In this document: positions 51,993 to 60,006 of the stretch, piece after piece | Layout: every line of letters begins with the position of its first letter | Numbering within the stretch: the stretch's first letter is position 1 | Origin: Syntrophobacterales bacterium | GTDB lineage: Bacteria > Desulfobacterota > Desulfobaccia > Desulfobaccales > 0-14-0-80-60-11 | DNA: 62,333 nucleotides | Direction of reading: 5' to 3' | Assembly: GCA_023229795.1 (NCBI GenBank) | Contig: JALNYP010000018.1 | Location: 1-62,333, forward strand | Translations under genes and position numbers: made by a program | The notes under the pieces: model-generated | Seen by the model: the letters and a program-made list of their open reading frames with translations, nothing else | What the model was told of the DNA's origin: nothing | The model's database searches: none

Positions 51993-53015
51993 TTAAGCCG
52001 TGGCGCCCCGGATATCCATCAAATCGATGCTCGAGGACCTAAGCCAGCGATAGATGGTCTTGCTGCAGACTTTGAGGCGCCGCGACAACGCCGAGATATT
52101 GCCCCCCTCTTCTTTCAGGAGTTCCTTCAGGCGTCCCGGCGACGGCCGAGAGGCCAGCATCACGTCGCTTGAAGGCTCCGGCCACATCGCCGGGTGAGGC
52201 GCGAAAATCAGATCCTCACCTTTGATCATCCCCTCTGGACTGAGCAACAGGGTCCGGGTGATGGTATTCTTGAGCTCCCGAACATTGCCGGGCCAGGCAT
52301 GTTGCTGCAGGCGGCGCCGGGCGCCATCCCTGAACTTCGCTGGCTGGCTCCGGCCGAACCTGGTGACCGTCTCCCGGGCAAAATTCTCGGCCAGCAACAT
52401 GATGTCATCGGGGCGCTCCCGCAAAGGCGGCAGATGGATGGCTAGCACCGCCAGCCGGTCGTAAAGGTCCTGGCGAAAGCCTCCCTGGGCGATCAGCCGG
52501 GGCAGGTCCTGGTTGGTGGCCGCGATCACCCGCACGTCCACCTTGACGACGGTATCGCCGCCCACGGGCTCGATCTCCCCCTGCTCCACCGCCCTCAGCA
52601 GCTTCGGTTGGATGGAAAGGGGCAGCTCCCCCACTTCATCCAGGAAGAGATTGCCGCCATGGGCCAGCCTGAACTTCCCCGGGCGTGTGTACTGGGCGTC
52701 GGTGAAGGCTCCCCGGACATGCCCAAACAGTTCGCTGCACGCCAGGGTCTCCGTCAAAGACGCACAGTTAAGACGCTGACAGGTCTGACGCCAGCGCGGC
52801 CCCAGGGCGAAAATAGCCCTGGCCACCAGTTCTTTACCGGTTCCAGGCTCTCCGGTGATCAGGATGGGCAAATCCGAGTGGGCATAGATCGGCAGCCAGT
52901 CCAGGATTTCCTTGAAGTGGGGGTCTACAGTTATTATATCAGTTAATTCAGTTGTCTGTGCGGGTTCTAAAAAGTCTGCTTCCCCTGGAACCACACGGTG
53001 ATCTGCCCTGATCAT
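51993..53015 (-). CDS. PspF-like sigma-54-dependent transcriptional activator
   Basis: A 340-residue bEBP without an N-terminal receiver or sensor domain. AAA+ features: Walker A GEPGTGKE (55-62), GHVRGAFTDA where the sigma-54-contact loop reads GAFTDA instead of GAFTGA (102-107), Walker B LFLDEVGELP and the arginine-containing FRQDLYDRL. The C-terminal HTH is NISALSRRLKVCSKTIYRWL. Its control must come from a partner protein or from its own expression. The start ATG has AAGGAGG. The target is unknown; its upstream region holds three direct repeats. Confidence 0.93.
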   Translation of the reverse strand: MIRADHRVVPGEADFLEPAQTTELTDIITVDPHFKEILDWLPIYAHSDLPILITGEPGTGKELVARAIFALGPRWRQTCQRLNCASLTETLACSELFGHVRGAFTDAQYTRPGKFRLAHGGNLFLDEVGELPLSIQPKLLRAVEQGEIEPVGGDTVVKVDVRVIAATNQDLPRLIAQGGFRQDLYDRLAVLAIHLPPLRERPDDIMLLAENFARETVTRFGRSQPAKFRDGARRRLQQHAWPGNVRELKNTITRTLLLSPEGMIKGEDLIFAPHPAMWPEPSSDVMLASRPSPGRLKELLKEEGGNISALSRRLKVCSKTIYRWLRSSSIDLMDIRGATA

Positions 53016-53094
53016 TTAAGCACCTCCTTGTGCCGGGGTAGCTAACCCATAAATATATTTGCTCTATAATATTCAATAAAAAAAATATCTGAAT

Positions 53095-53160
53095 CAGGGT
53101 ATGCCTAATTATTATCTCTCTTTACCTAATTATCACCTCAGGGATTTACCTATATATCGT
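53095..53160. promoter_or_regulatory. AT-rich upstream region with three direct repeats
   Basis: ATGCCTAATTAT (53101-53112), TTACCTAATTAT (53122-53133) and TTACCTATATAT (53146-53157) share a CCTAATTAT-like core at 21- and 24-bp spacing, about two helical turns. Each is preceded by a TCAGGG- or TCTCT-type half. They lie 80-145 bp before the bEBP start, a usual distance for an enhancer-type binding site. The region is far more AT-rich than its flanks. Confidence 0.5.
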
Positions 53161-53224
53161 TAATTTCTGAAATAAATAAGGATAATTTTTATGATATTTT
53201 GGTCTTCGCCCGGAGCCTGATCGG

Positions 53225-53710
53225 TTACAAATGCTCCAGGATCTCTTCGGCTAACCCCCTGATTTCCGGGTAGGGACTGGTTAAGGCCAGGACCTGCAGA
53301 CGCCCCTTAAAACCCTGCTTTTCCACCCGGCTGCGCTTCTCTGCCTGGGTCGCCATGGCCCGGAGGACTGCCGCCACCACGCCGGCGTCGGGATAATCCA
53401 GGAAGCGGATCAAGGCCCCCCACTCTTCCGGCAGTCCGTATTCCTCCAGGAATTTTTTGGCCAGTGCCGGGAATTTCTTGCCCCCGTGACTGGCCTCCAG
53501 CTTTTTCAGGTCGGTTTTATATTCCGGCCGGGCCCGCTTCCCCCTAAACAGAGATTCAGCCTGGGCCAGGGCCTGCTGGCGCTCCCGCTCCGCCTGCTTT
53601 TTCGGGACCCGGGGCGGGGCCTTCTCCCGGTGGTGCGAGCCGTCCCGCCGCTGATCGATTTCCCGCCAACTGGGACGTTCCCGGTCGTCATCATCTCGTG
53701 CTGGAGCCAT
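53225..53710 (-). CDS. hypothetical protein, HEAT-like C-terminus
   Basis: This 161-residue protein has a highly charged N-terminal third (DDDDRERPSWREIDQRRDGS...ERERQQAL) that is probably disordered, followed by a helical part (EYGLPEEWGALIRFLDYPDAGVVAAVLRAMATQAEKR) resembling HEAT-type alpha-alpha repeats. The family is not recognised. It is preceded by a 7-bp-period repeat (53721-53744) and lies downstream of the radical SAM gene. Confidence 0.65.
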   Translation of the reverse strand: MAPARDDDDRERPSWREIDQRRDGSHHREKAPPRVPKKQAERERQQALAQAESLFRGKRARPEYKTDLKKLEASHGGKKFPALAKKFLEEYGLPEEWGALIRFLDYPDAGVVAAVLRAMATQAEKRSRVEKQGFKGRLQVLALTSPYPEIRGLAEEILEHL

Positions 53711-53776
53711 ATAACCTTCCTTGAGTTTTCAGTTTTCGGTAAAAACCACAGAGGGCTTCTCAAGCGGTAGCCGTCT

Positions 53777-55072
53777 TCACATGATCCAGTTAGGATGCCG
53801 GACCGTCAGTTCCGCCAGGTAACCCCTGATCCAATCCCGAATGGCCGGGGCCAGGTAAAATTTGGGCCACAGGAGATTATCCGCGGGCGACACCACCCCC
53901 TCCGCCAGGGCCCGGCGATGCAGAGGCACCCCCGGATGGATACGGAGGCCGGCCTTCAGGTGCACCATCTTCGGTTTGTATTTTTCCAGCAGGGCTACGC
54001 TCTCTTCCACCGTCTCCCGGGTCTCTCCGGGCCCCCCCAGGAGCAGGAAGCAGCTATAAGGCAGGCCCTCCCCTTGCAGCAGCTTCAGGGTGCGCTCCAC
54101 CTGCCGCCGGTCGAAGCCCTTCCCCAGGCCGCTCAACACCAGGTCAGAGCCGCTTTCGTTGCCCAATTGCACCATGCTCCCGCCCGCTTCCCGGATGAGA
54201 TGGAAGAGCTCGGCGTCCGGAAAGGCCGGGTTAATGAGACAGACCCATTCCAGGGGCAGGCCTAGCTCACGGATGGCCCGGCAGAGGCGCCGCGCATATT
54301 CCGGCGGGCAGTTGAACATGTTGTCCACGAAGTAGAAGCGCGTTAAACCCCAGCGCTCCTGCCAGACCGCCAGCCATGAAGCCACCTGTTCCGGCCCCCA
54401 ACTCCTGGTCGCCGCCCCTTCCAGCAGCGGCGTGCTGCAATAAATGCAGCGCATGGGGCAGCCTCGGCGGCTCTGCACCGGGATCAGGCCCGGCTGCCCG
54501 GCACCGCCCGCAGTCTCCTCATAGGCCTGTGGGCTAAAATATTCCAGGGCCGGCGGCGCCAGCAGGTCAAGCCGCCGGATATGTTCCATCGGGTTCAGCT
54601 TAAGGCCGCCATTCTGGCCCCAACAGAGACCCGGGACCTTGCTCCATTCCTGTCCGGGATACGCCTGCAAAAAACCTTTAAAGCTTTCCTCGCCTTCCCC
54701 CACCAGGCCGAAGTCGGCCCCGGTATAGGCCATGAACTCCCGGGGAGCCACGGAAAAGCCGGCCCCGCCGAGGATCACCGGCGCCGGGCTGAGTTCTTTC
54801 AGATGCTCCACCAGTTCTTTCACCTGGGGGAAATAGACCTCCGGATGGACGCCATCCTGATTATCGATATTGCGTACCGAGATGCCGATGACCTCCGGTT
54901 GGAATTCCGCTACGGCCCGGTCCACCTGGCCCGCGGGATCGTCGGCGAACATAAAATCCAGCACCCGAACCTCGTGCTCCGGGCGCACCGCGGCCGCCAC
55001 CGAAGCCAACCCCAGCGGTAGGGGCAAGAAGCCGAGACGACACTGGTTGGAGGAAATGAATAAAATCCGCAA
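53777..55072 (-). CDS. B12-binding-domain radical SAM protein
   Basis: This ~431-residue protein has an N-terminal cobalamin-binding-like Rossmann domain (RILFISSNQCRLGFLPLPLGLASVAAAV..VRVLDFMFAD..EVIGISVRNIDNQDG..APVILGGAGFSVAP) and a radical SAM core with CPMRCIYC for the [4Fe-4S] cluster and SAM. Later ELGNESGSD- and LLLGGPGETRETVEES-type motifs are typical of the group. The reaction is unknown; methylation or ring chemistry on a secondary metabolite or lipid is common in the family. Start is TTG 55072, as AGGAGGTG sits six bases upstream; the frame is open to 55102. Confidence 0.88.
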   Translation of the reverse strand: MRILFISSNQCRLGFLPLPLGLASVAAAVRPEHEVRVLDFMFADDPAGQVDRAVAEFQPEVIGISVRNIDNQDGVHPEVYFPQVKELVEHLKELSPAPVILGGAGFSVAPREFMAYTGADFGLVGEGEESFKGFLQAYPGQEWSKVPGLCWGQNGGLKLNPMEHIRRLDLLAPPALEYFSPQAYEETAGGAGQPGLIPVQSRRGCPMRCIYCSTPLLEGAATRSWGPEQVASWLAVWQERWGLTRFYFVDNMFNCPPEYARRLCRAIRELGLPLEWVCLINPAFPDAELFHLIREAGGSMVQLGNESGSDLVLSGLGKGFDRRQVERTLKLLQGEGLPYSCFLLLGGPGETRETVEESVALLEKYKPKMVHLKAGLRIHPGVPLHRRALAEGVVSPADNLLWPKFYLAPAIRDWIRGYLAELTVRHPNWIM

Positions 55073-55185
55073 CTGACTGCACCTCCTAATTTGCTGCCTC
55101 AAACCTTAGCGAACCGGCGTCAAAGGAGAAAAGGAAAAACGGGTAAGAAGATGGATTGCCACAGGCTTTTAGCCCTAGACCCGAT

Positions 55186-55758
55186 TCATTCCGGCAAGTC
55201 GCCGTGAAAACGGTTCTGGGCCGCAGCCAGCCCTTCTTTGATCAAGGTCTCCACCGCCGCCCCAGCCCGCTCGATGAGGCGGGCCACGTCTTCGGCCGCG
55301 TCTGCCGGGAAGTGGGACAGGACGTAGTTCTCCGTGGGCATCCCCCCTGACGGCCGGCCGATGCCCAGCTTCACCCGGAGAAATTCCTCGGTATGCAGAT
55401 GCTGGATGATGGAGAGGATACCCCGGTGGCCGCCGGGGCCGCCCCGCTCCACGATCTTGAGGCGCCACAGGGGCACGTCCAGGTCGTCGTGAACCACCAG
55501 CAAATCTTGGGGCGCAAGCTTGAAGTAGGACAGCAGCAGAGAGACCGCCCGGCCGCTGAGGTTCATGTAGGTGGTGGGCTGGGCCAGGATAATCGACTCC
55601 CCTCCAACCCTCCCCTGCCCCCAGACGGACTCCAGGGTCTTCTTGCCCAGGGGAATCCCCCAGCCCTCCGCCAGATAGGCCGCCACCTGCCAGCCCAAAT
55701 TATGCCGGGTCCAGGCATACTCCCGTCCAGGATTTCCCAACCCCACGATTAAGCGCAT
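55186..55758 (-). CDS. pth: peptidyl-tRNA hydrolase
   Basis: The enzyme frees peptides from dropped-off peptidyl-tRNA. VGLGNPGREYAWTRHNLGW carries the catalytic H19. FKLAPQDLLVVHDDLDVPL and RGGPGGHRGILSIIQHL are complete. 190 residues. In many bacteria pth follows rplY in an ispE-prs-rplY-pth order. Here it is separated from prs by ~390 bp of repeats, with no rplY. Confidence 0.97.
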   Translation of the reverse strand: MRLIVGLGNPGREYAWTRHNLGWQVAAYLAEGWGIPLGKKTLESVWGQGRVGGESIILAQPTTYMNLSGRAVSLLLSYFKLAPQDLLVVHDDLDVPLWRLKIVERGGPGGHRGILSIIQHLHTEEFLRVKLGIGRPSGGMPTENYVLSHFPADAAEDVARLIERAGAAVETLIKEGLAAAQNRFHGDLPE

Positions 55759-55802
55759 AGGAGCAATCAGCTTTCAGCTATCAGCGGTTAGCAGTTAGCA
55801 AT
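55759..55802. repeat. 7-bp-period repeat array
   Basis: AGCTTTC-AGCTATC-AGCGGTT-AGCAGTT-AGCAATT: five heptamers between 55770 and 55802. The reverse-complement relative lies at 56095-56147. Confidence 0.65.
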
Positions 55803-55985
55803 TATAGCGTTTGCCATAAATTCATTCCACTTGCTGATTTTTAAATCCCCCTAAATCCCCCTTTTTCAAAGGGGGACTTTTAGAGCAATTCCTTGTAGTT
55901 CCCCCCTTTGACAAAAGGGGGGGTAGGGGGGATTTTGGTTTTTTGAGCATGTGCCTAACGGAAAAAACTTTTGGCATTCGCTATA
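55803..55985. mobile_element. MITE-like element (183 bp) with terminal and internal inverted repeats
   Basis: Ends are TATAGCGTTTGCCA (55803-55816) and its near-perfect reverse complement TGGCATTCGCTATA (55972-55985; 12 of 14 match). Inside, AAATCCCCCTAAATCCCCC (55843 on) and GGGGGGGTAGGGGGGATTT (to 55935) form a second, larger hairpin with CAAAGGGGG and CCCCCTTTG on the inner arms. No ORF is present, so mobilisation would be in trans. It sits between two blocks of 7-bp repeats. Confidence 0.65.
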
Positions 55986-56094
55986 GCAGTTATTTTTCCT
56001 GAATCAAAGCGTATTTCTGGCGCTCGATGACACCCTAACCTTATCTATACCTCGAAGCGGAGAAAAACAAGGATGAAGGTCAAAAATGAAAATC

Positions 56095-56147
56095 AGCTAA
56101 AGATGGCTTGTCTTTAGCTGACCGCTGCAAGCTGAGAGCTGACAGCT
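56095..56147. repeat. 7-bp-period repeat array, inverted relative to 55759-55802
   Basis: AGCTGACCGCTGCA-AGCTGAG-AGCTGAC-AGCTTTT between the MITE-like element and the prs stop codon, in inverse orientation to the array at 55770-55802. Confidence 0.6.
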
Positions 56148-56148
56148 T

Positions 56149-57084
56149 TTAAACGAACAGCGAACTCACCGAATCCTGATTGTGTATCCGTTTGATGGCG
56201 TCGCCCAGGAGGGGAGCCACGGATAAGACCCGGATCTTTTCCAGGGCCGCAGCCTCCGGGCTCAGGGGGATGGTGTCGGTGACCGCCAGGGTCTGGACCA
56301 TGGACCCCTGGAGATTGCTCACCGCATTGCGCGACATCACCGGATGGGTGACGCAGGCATGGACCGTGCGCACGCCGTGGCGCATCAGCAGTTCCGCGGC
56401 CATGGTCAGGGTGGCGCCGGTGGTGACCATATCATCCAGGATGATGGCTTCTTTACCCCAGACGTTGCCGATCAGGGTCATGGCTTTGATGGCCGTGGCA
56501 TCCCGCCGCTTATCGATAATCGCCAGTGAGGTGTTCAGGCGCTTGGCGAAGGCCCGGGCGCGCTCCACCCCGCCGGCATCGGGGGAAACCACCACCACGT
56601 CGCCGGTGAAATTTTCCCGGATGTAGTCCAGGGTCACCGGGGCCGCGTACAGATGGTCCACGGGAATATTGAAAAAACCCTGAATCTGCCCGGTGTGCAG
56701 GTCCATGGTGAGCATCCGGTTGGCCCCGGCGGTGGTAATCAGATCGGCCACCAGCTTGGCCGAAATGGGGGTCCGGGGCGCGGTCTTCCGGTCCTGGCGG
56801 GCATAGGCGTAGTAGGTCACCACCGCGGTGATGCACCGGGCCGAGGCCCGCTTCAGGGCGTCGATCATGATGAGCAGTTCCAACAGGTGTTCGTTGCAGG
56901 GCATGGAAGTGGGCTGAATGATGTACACATCCTTGCCCCGGACATTCTCCCGAAACTCCACCGAAATCTCGCCGTCGGAAAAAGTCCCCACCACCGCATC
57001 TCCCAGCGGAATCTGGAGATGCTGACAGATCTTTTCAGCCAGGGGCCGATTGGCGCTGCCGGTAAAAATGATCAGATCGTCCAT
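56149..57084 (-). CDS. prs: ribose-phosphate pyrophosphokinase
   Basis: PRPP synthase, the source of PRPP for nucleotides, His, Trp and the NAD salvage gene at 26718. 311 residues from ATG 57084 (GGGAGA upstream). It has FSDGEISVEFRENVRGKDVYI and ASARCITAVVTYYAYARQDR. The catalytic DLHTGQIQGFFNIPVDHLYA, VVVSPDAGGVERARAFAKRL and the PRPP loop ILDDMVTTGATL complete the family. Overlaps the ispE end by 13 bp. Confidence 0.97.
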   Translation of the reverse strand: MDDLIIFTGSANRPLAEKICQHLQIPLGDAVVGTFSDGEISVEFRENVRGKDVYIIQPTSMPCNEHLLELLIMIDALKRASARCITAVVTYYAYARQDRKTAPRTPISAKLVADLITTAGANRMLTMDLHTGQIQGFFNIPVDHLYAAPVTLDYIRENFTGDVVVVSPDAGGVERARAFAKRLNTSLAIIDKRRDATAIKAMTLIGNVWGKEAIILDDMVTTGATLTMAAELLMRHGVRTVHACVTHPVMSRNAVSNLQGSMVQTLAVTDTIPLSPEAAALEKIRVLSVAPLLGDAIKRIHNQDSVSSLFV

Positions 57085-57935
57085 ACGTGGTTCTCCCAGG
57101 TGGTTTCGGGTTCCGTACCGGTGAGGCCCCGGGCTACGGCCAGCCACCCCGAAAAAGTCCGGCGCAGCCGCAGACCCGCCTGGCGCGCCGCCTCCGAGGT
57201 CGGGAACAGGCCGAACAGGGTGGGACCGCTTCCGGAAATGCCCTGGGCCCTGGCCCCGAATTCTTTCAGATCCGCCAAAATCCCCGCCAGCTCGGGGAAG
57301 CGTCTTAAGGCCACCCCGCCCAAATCGTTGCGCACCCAGGTCTCCGGGTGCTCAGGGTCCCAGGCCTCCTGGGCCGGCGGGTCGGGCAAAGCAGTCAGGT
57401 CGAGATTTTCATAGACCCAGCGGGTGGACAAGGCCACCCCGGGATTAATCAAGAGATACCAGTAAGGTTTCAAAGTCACGGGACTGAGTTGGGTGCCGAT
57501 GCCGCGTCCTACCGCCGGTTCCCGGCGCAGAAAGAAAGGCACGTCAGCCCCCAGGGAAGCGGCCAGACGGTGCAGGGCCGCGTCCGTCAGCGGCCTCCCG
57601 GCCAGTTCATTGAGGACCAGCAAGGTCCCGGCGGCATCGCTGCTGCCGCCCCCCAGGCCCGCAGCCACCGGAATCTTCTTCCTGAGGCCCAGGCGCATCC
57701 CGAACTGTTGCCCGGTCTCTTCCCGGAATCGCGCCGCGGCCCGCCAGACCAGGTTCTCTTCCCCCTGGGGCAACTCCGCCGCCTCACACGTCAGGTTGAT
57801 GTCCTCTCCACCCGGGGTGACGGTCAATTCATCCGCCAGGGTCAGAGGCTGCATCACGGTCACCAAATCATGGTAACCGTCGGGACGCCGGCCCACTATG
57901 CGCAGATAGAGATTGACCTTGGCGGGACAGAGCAT
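57072..57935 (-). CDS. ispE: 4-diphosphocytidyl-2-C-methyl-D-erythritol kinase
   Basis: A GHMP kinase of the MEP isoprenoid pathway. CPAKVNLYLRIVGRRPDGYHDLVTVMQ at the start, PVAAGLGGGSSDAAGTLL as the ATP loop, and SGSGPTLFGLF at the C-terminal active site. 287 residues. Start ATG 57935. Overlaps prs; ispE-prs is a common pair. Confidence 0.96.
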   Translation of the reverse strand: MLCPAKVNLYLRIVGRRPDGYHDLVTVMQPLTLADELTVTPGGEDINLTCEAAELPQGEENLVWRAAARFREETGQQFGMRLGLRKKIPVAAGLGGGSSDAAGTLLVLNELAGRPLTDAALHRLAASLGADVPFFLRREPAVGRGIGTQLSPVTLKPYWYLLINPGVALSTRWVYENLDLTALPDPPAQEAWDPEHPETWVRNDLGGVALRRFPELAGILADLKEFGARAQGISGSGPTLFGLFPTSEAARQAGLRLRRTFSGWLAVARGLTGTEPETTWENHVWTI

Positions 57936-57961
57936 TTTGATCGCGTCCCCTGCGCCCGTGG

Positions 57962-58387
57962 TCAGCCTATCTCCCTGACGTACGACATCCGCAGATCATA
58001 GAGCAGGTGATCGAAGAGGTTCTCTTCCTCTGGGGTCAGATTGTTCCGGGTCTTGTCCCGCAGGATGGCCAGCAGGTCGATGGTTTGCTTGACCATGGCC
58101 AGATTCTTTTCCATCTTGCCGGTGTTGGGGTCCGGAATCGCTCCCAAGCTGACGAAGGCCGAAGAACTCAAGGAGAAGATGAAGGAAGAGAAGTTGACCT
58201 CCGGCAGGGGCACCTCATGGCTTGTCTGGGCGGCCTCGGTGGCGGCCTTCTGGGAGGCCTCCTGAAAGGCCTCCGCCGCGGTGTCCTTGGTCCCCTGCTC
58301 CTTCCGGAGTTTGGTCTTCTCTTCCTCGCTCAGGTGCAGAAAACGCCGGTCGTTGACAGTATAACCTTTATCTTCGGGCTCACTCAT
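57962..58387 (-). CDS. DUF1844 family protein
   Basis: A 141-residue protein: charged N-terminal half (EEEKTKLRKEQGTKDTAAE), then the DUF1844 core (VNFSSFIFSLSSSAFVSLGAIPDPNTGKMEKNLAMVKQTIDLLAILRDKTRNNLTPEE). Function unknown; the family is widespread in Desulfobacterota and Bacteroidota-like genomes. It lies in the serA-ispE-prs direction and is probably cotranscribed. Confidence 0.88.
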   Translation of the reverse strand: MSEPEDKGYTVNDRRFLHLSEEEKTKLRKEQGTKDTAAEAFQEASQKAATEAAQTSHEVPLPEVNFSSFIFSLSSSAFVSLGAIPDPNTGKMEKNLAMVKQTIDLLAILRDKTRNNLTPEEENLFDHLLYDLRMSYVREIG

Positions 58388-58422
58388 ACGTGCCTCCGGC
58401 GCGGGATTTTCTTAAGGTTGCT

Positions 58423-60006
58423 TTAAAGCTCCAACTGGTAGGCCATGGCCACATGTTCCAGGGCCTTGACATCATTGAGACATTCCGGGGTAACCGGGGT
58501 GTCGGTGGTGAGCAGGATGACGTTCTGCCCCCGTTCCTTTTCCTGGCCCACGGTCATCCGGGCGATGTTGATTTTGTGTTTGCCGATGGTGCTGCCGATC
58601 GCGCCGATCACCCCGGGGCGGTCGGTGTTGTAGATGAACAACATGTGCCCCTCGGGCGTGGCTTCCAGGCGGAATTTGTTGATCCGCACCAGGCGCGGCT
58701 CGTATTTCCCGAAGATGGTCCCGGCCAGCACGTTTTCCTCATTGCCGGTCCTGACGGTCAGGCGGATCATGGTGGAGAAATCCTCGGCGGAACCCACCTT
58801 TTCTTCGCTGAGATGAATGCCCCGGGATGTCGCCATGGCAGGGGCGTTGACGTAATTCACTTCATCGCCCACCACCGGGAAGAGCAGCCCTTTCAGGATG
58901 GAATGAGTCAGGGGCTTGGTGTCCAACTGGGCAACTTCGCCGATATAGGTGATGGCCACGGAAGTGACCGCGCCTTCGCTGATCTGGGCCTGAAACGCGC
59001 CCAGGGCCTCAGCCAGGGTCAGATACGGCTTCAGTTGGGCCATGGCTTCCTGGCTCACCGAAGGGGCGTTGACCGCGTTCTTGATGGTGCCGTAAAGGAG
59101 CAGCTCCAGGATCTGTTCGCACACGGCCACCGCCACATTGGCCTGGGCCTCTTCGGTGGAGGCGCCCAGATGGGGGGTACACACGACATTGGGCATCGCC
59201 CTGAGCGGCCAGTCCGCCGGCGGCGGCTCGGTCTCATACACGTCCAAGGCGGCGCCGGCCACTTTGCCGGATTTTAAGGCCTCCAGCAAGGCCGCCTCAT
59301 CAATGAGGCCGCCCCGGGCGCAGTTAATGATGCGCACGCCGGGCTTCATCTTCATAAAGGCTTCTTTACTCAGAAGCTTGGCGGTGTCCTTGGTTTTCGG
59401 GGTGTGGATGGTAATGAAGTCGGACCGGGCCAGGAGTTCGTCCAGGGAGACCAGTTCGGCGCCGATCTTGGCCGCCAATTCCTTGGTAATAAAGGGGTCG
59501 TAACACAGGACCCGCATCCGCAGGCCCAGACCCCGCTCGGCCACTACGGTGCCGATACGCCCCATGCCGATGACTCCCAGGGTCTTATTGAACAGCTCGG
59601 TCCCCTGAAATTTCTTCTTTTCCCATTTGCCTTCCCGCATGGATTGGCCCGCCTGGGGAATGTTGCGAGCCATGGCCATCATTAGCGACACCGCGTGCTC
59701 GGCGGTGGTGATGGTATTGCCCCCGGGGGTGTTCATCACCACAATGCCGCGTTTGGACGCCGCGGGAATGTCCACGTTGTCCAGGCCGGTGCCGGCCCGC
59801 CCTACTACTTTGAGGCGGGGCGAGGCCGCGATCAGGTCTGCGGTGACCTTGGTGGCGCTGCGGATGACCAGGGCGTCGGCGTCCTTGATCTCCGCCAGCA
59901 ATTCTTCCGGTTTCATGCCGGGGCGGGCCACCACGTCGATATTGGGATGGGATTTAAGGATGTCAATCCCGGCCTGATGCAAGTTATCGCTGATCAGGAC
60001 TTTCAT
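58423..60006 (-). CDS. serA: D-3-phosphoglycerate dehydrogenase
   Basis: The first step of serine synthesis. 527 residues: substrate-binding and Rossmann domains (TLGVIGMGRIGTVVAERG), catalytic Arg in INCARGGLIDE, His in TPHLGASTEEAQ, an intervening ASB-type domain and a C-terminal ACT domain (IYNTDRPGVIGAIGSTIGKHKINIARMTVGQ) for serine feedback. Shares ATGA with the upstream aminotransferase gene. Confidence 0.97.
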   Translation of the reverse strand: MKVLISDNLHQAGIDILKSHPNIDVVARPGMKPEELLAEIKDADALVIRSATKVTADLIAASPRLKVVGRAGTGLDNVDIPAASKRGIVVMNTPGGNTITTAEHAVSLMMAMARNIPQAGQSMREGKWEKKKFQGTELFNKTLGVIGMGRIGTVVAERGLGLRMRVLCYDPFITKELAAKIGAELVSLDELLARSDFITIHTPKTKDTAKLLSKEAFMKMKPGVRIINCARGGLIDEAALLEALKSGKVAGAALDVYETEPPPADWPLRAMPNVVCTPHLGASTEEAQANVAVAVCEQILELLLYGTIKNAVNAPSVSQEAMAQLKPYLTLAEALGAFQAQISEGAVTSVAITYIGEVAQLDTKPLTHSILKGLLFPVVGDEVNYVNAPAMATSRGIHLSEEKVGSAEDFSTMIRLTVRTGNEENVLAGTIFGKYEPRLVRINKFRLEATPEGHMLFIYNTDRPGVIGAIGSTIGKHKINIARMTVGQEKERGQNVILLTTDTPVTPECLNDVKALEHVAMAYQLEL

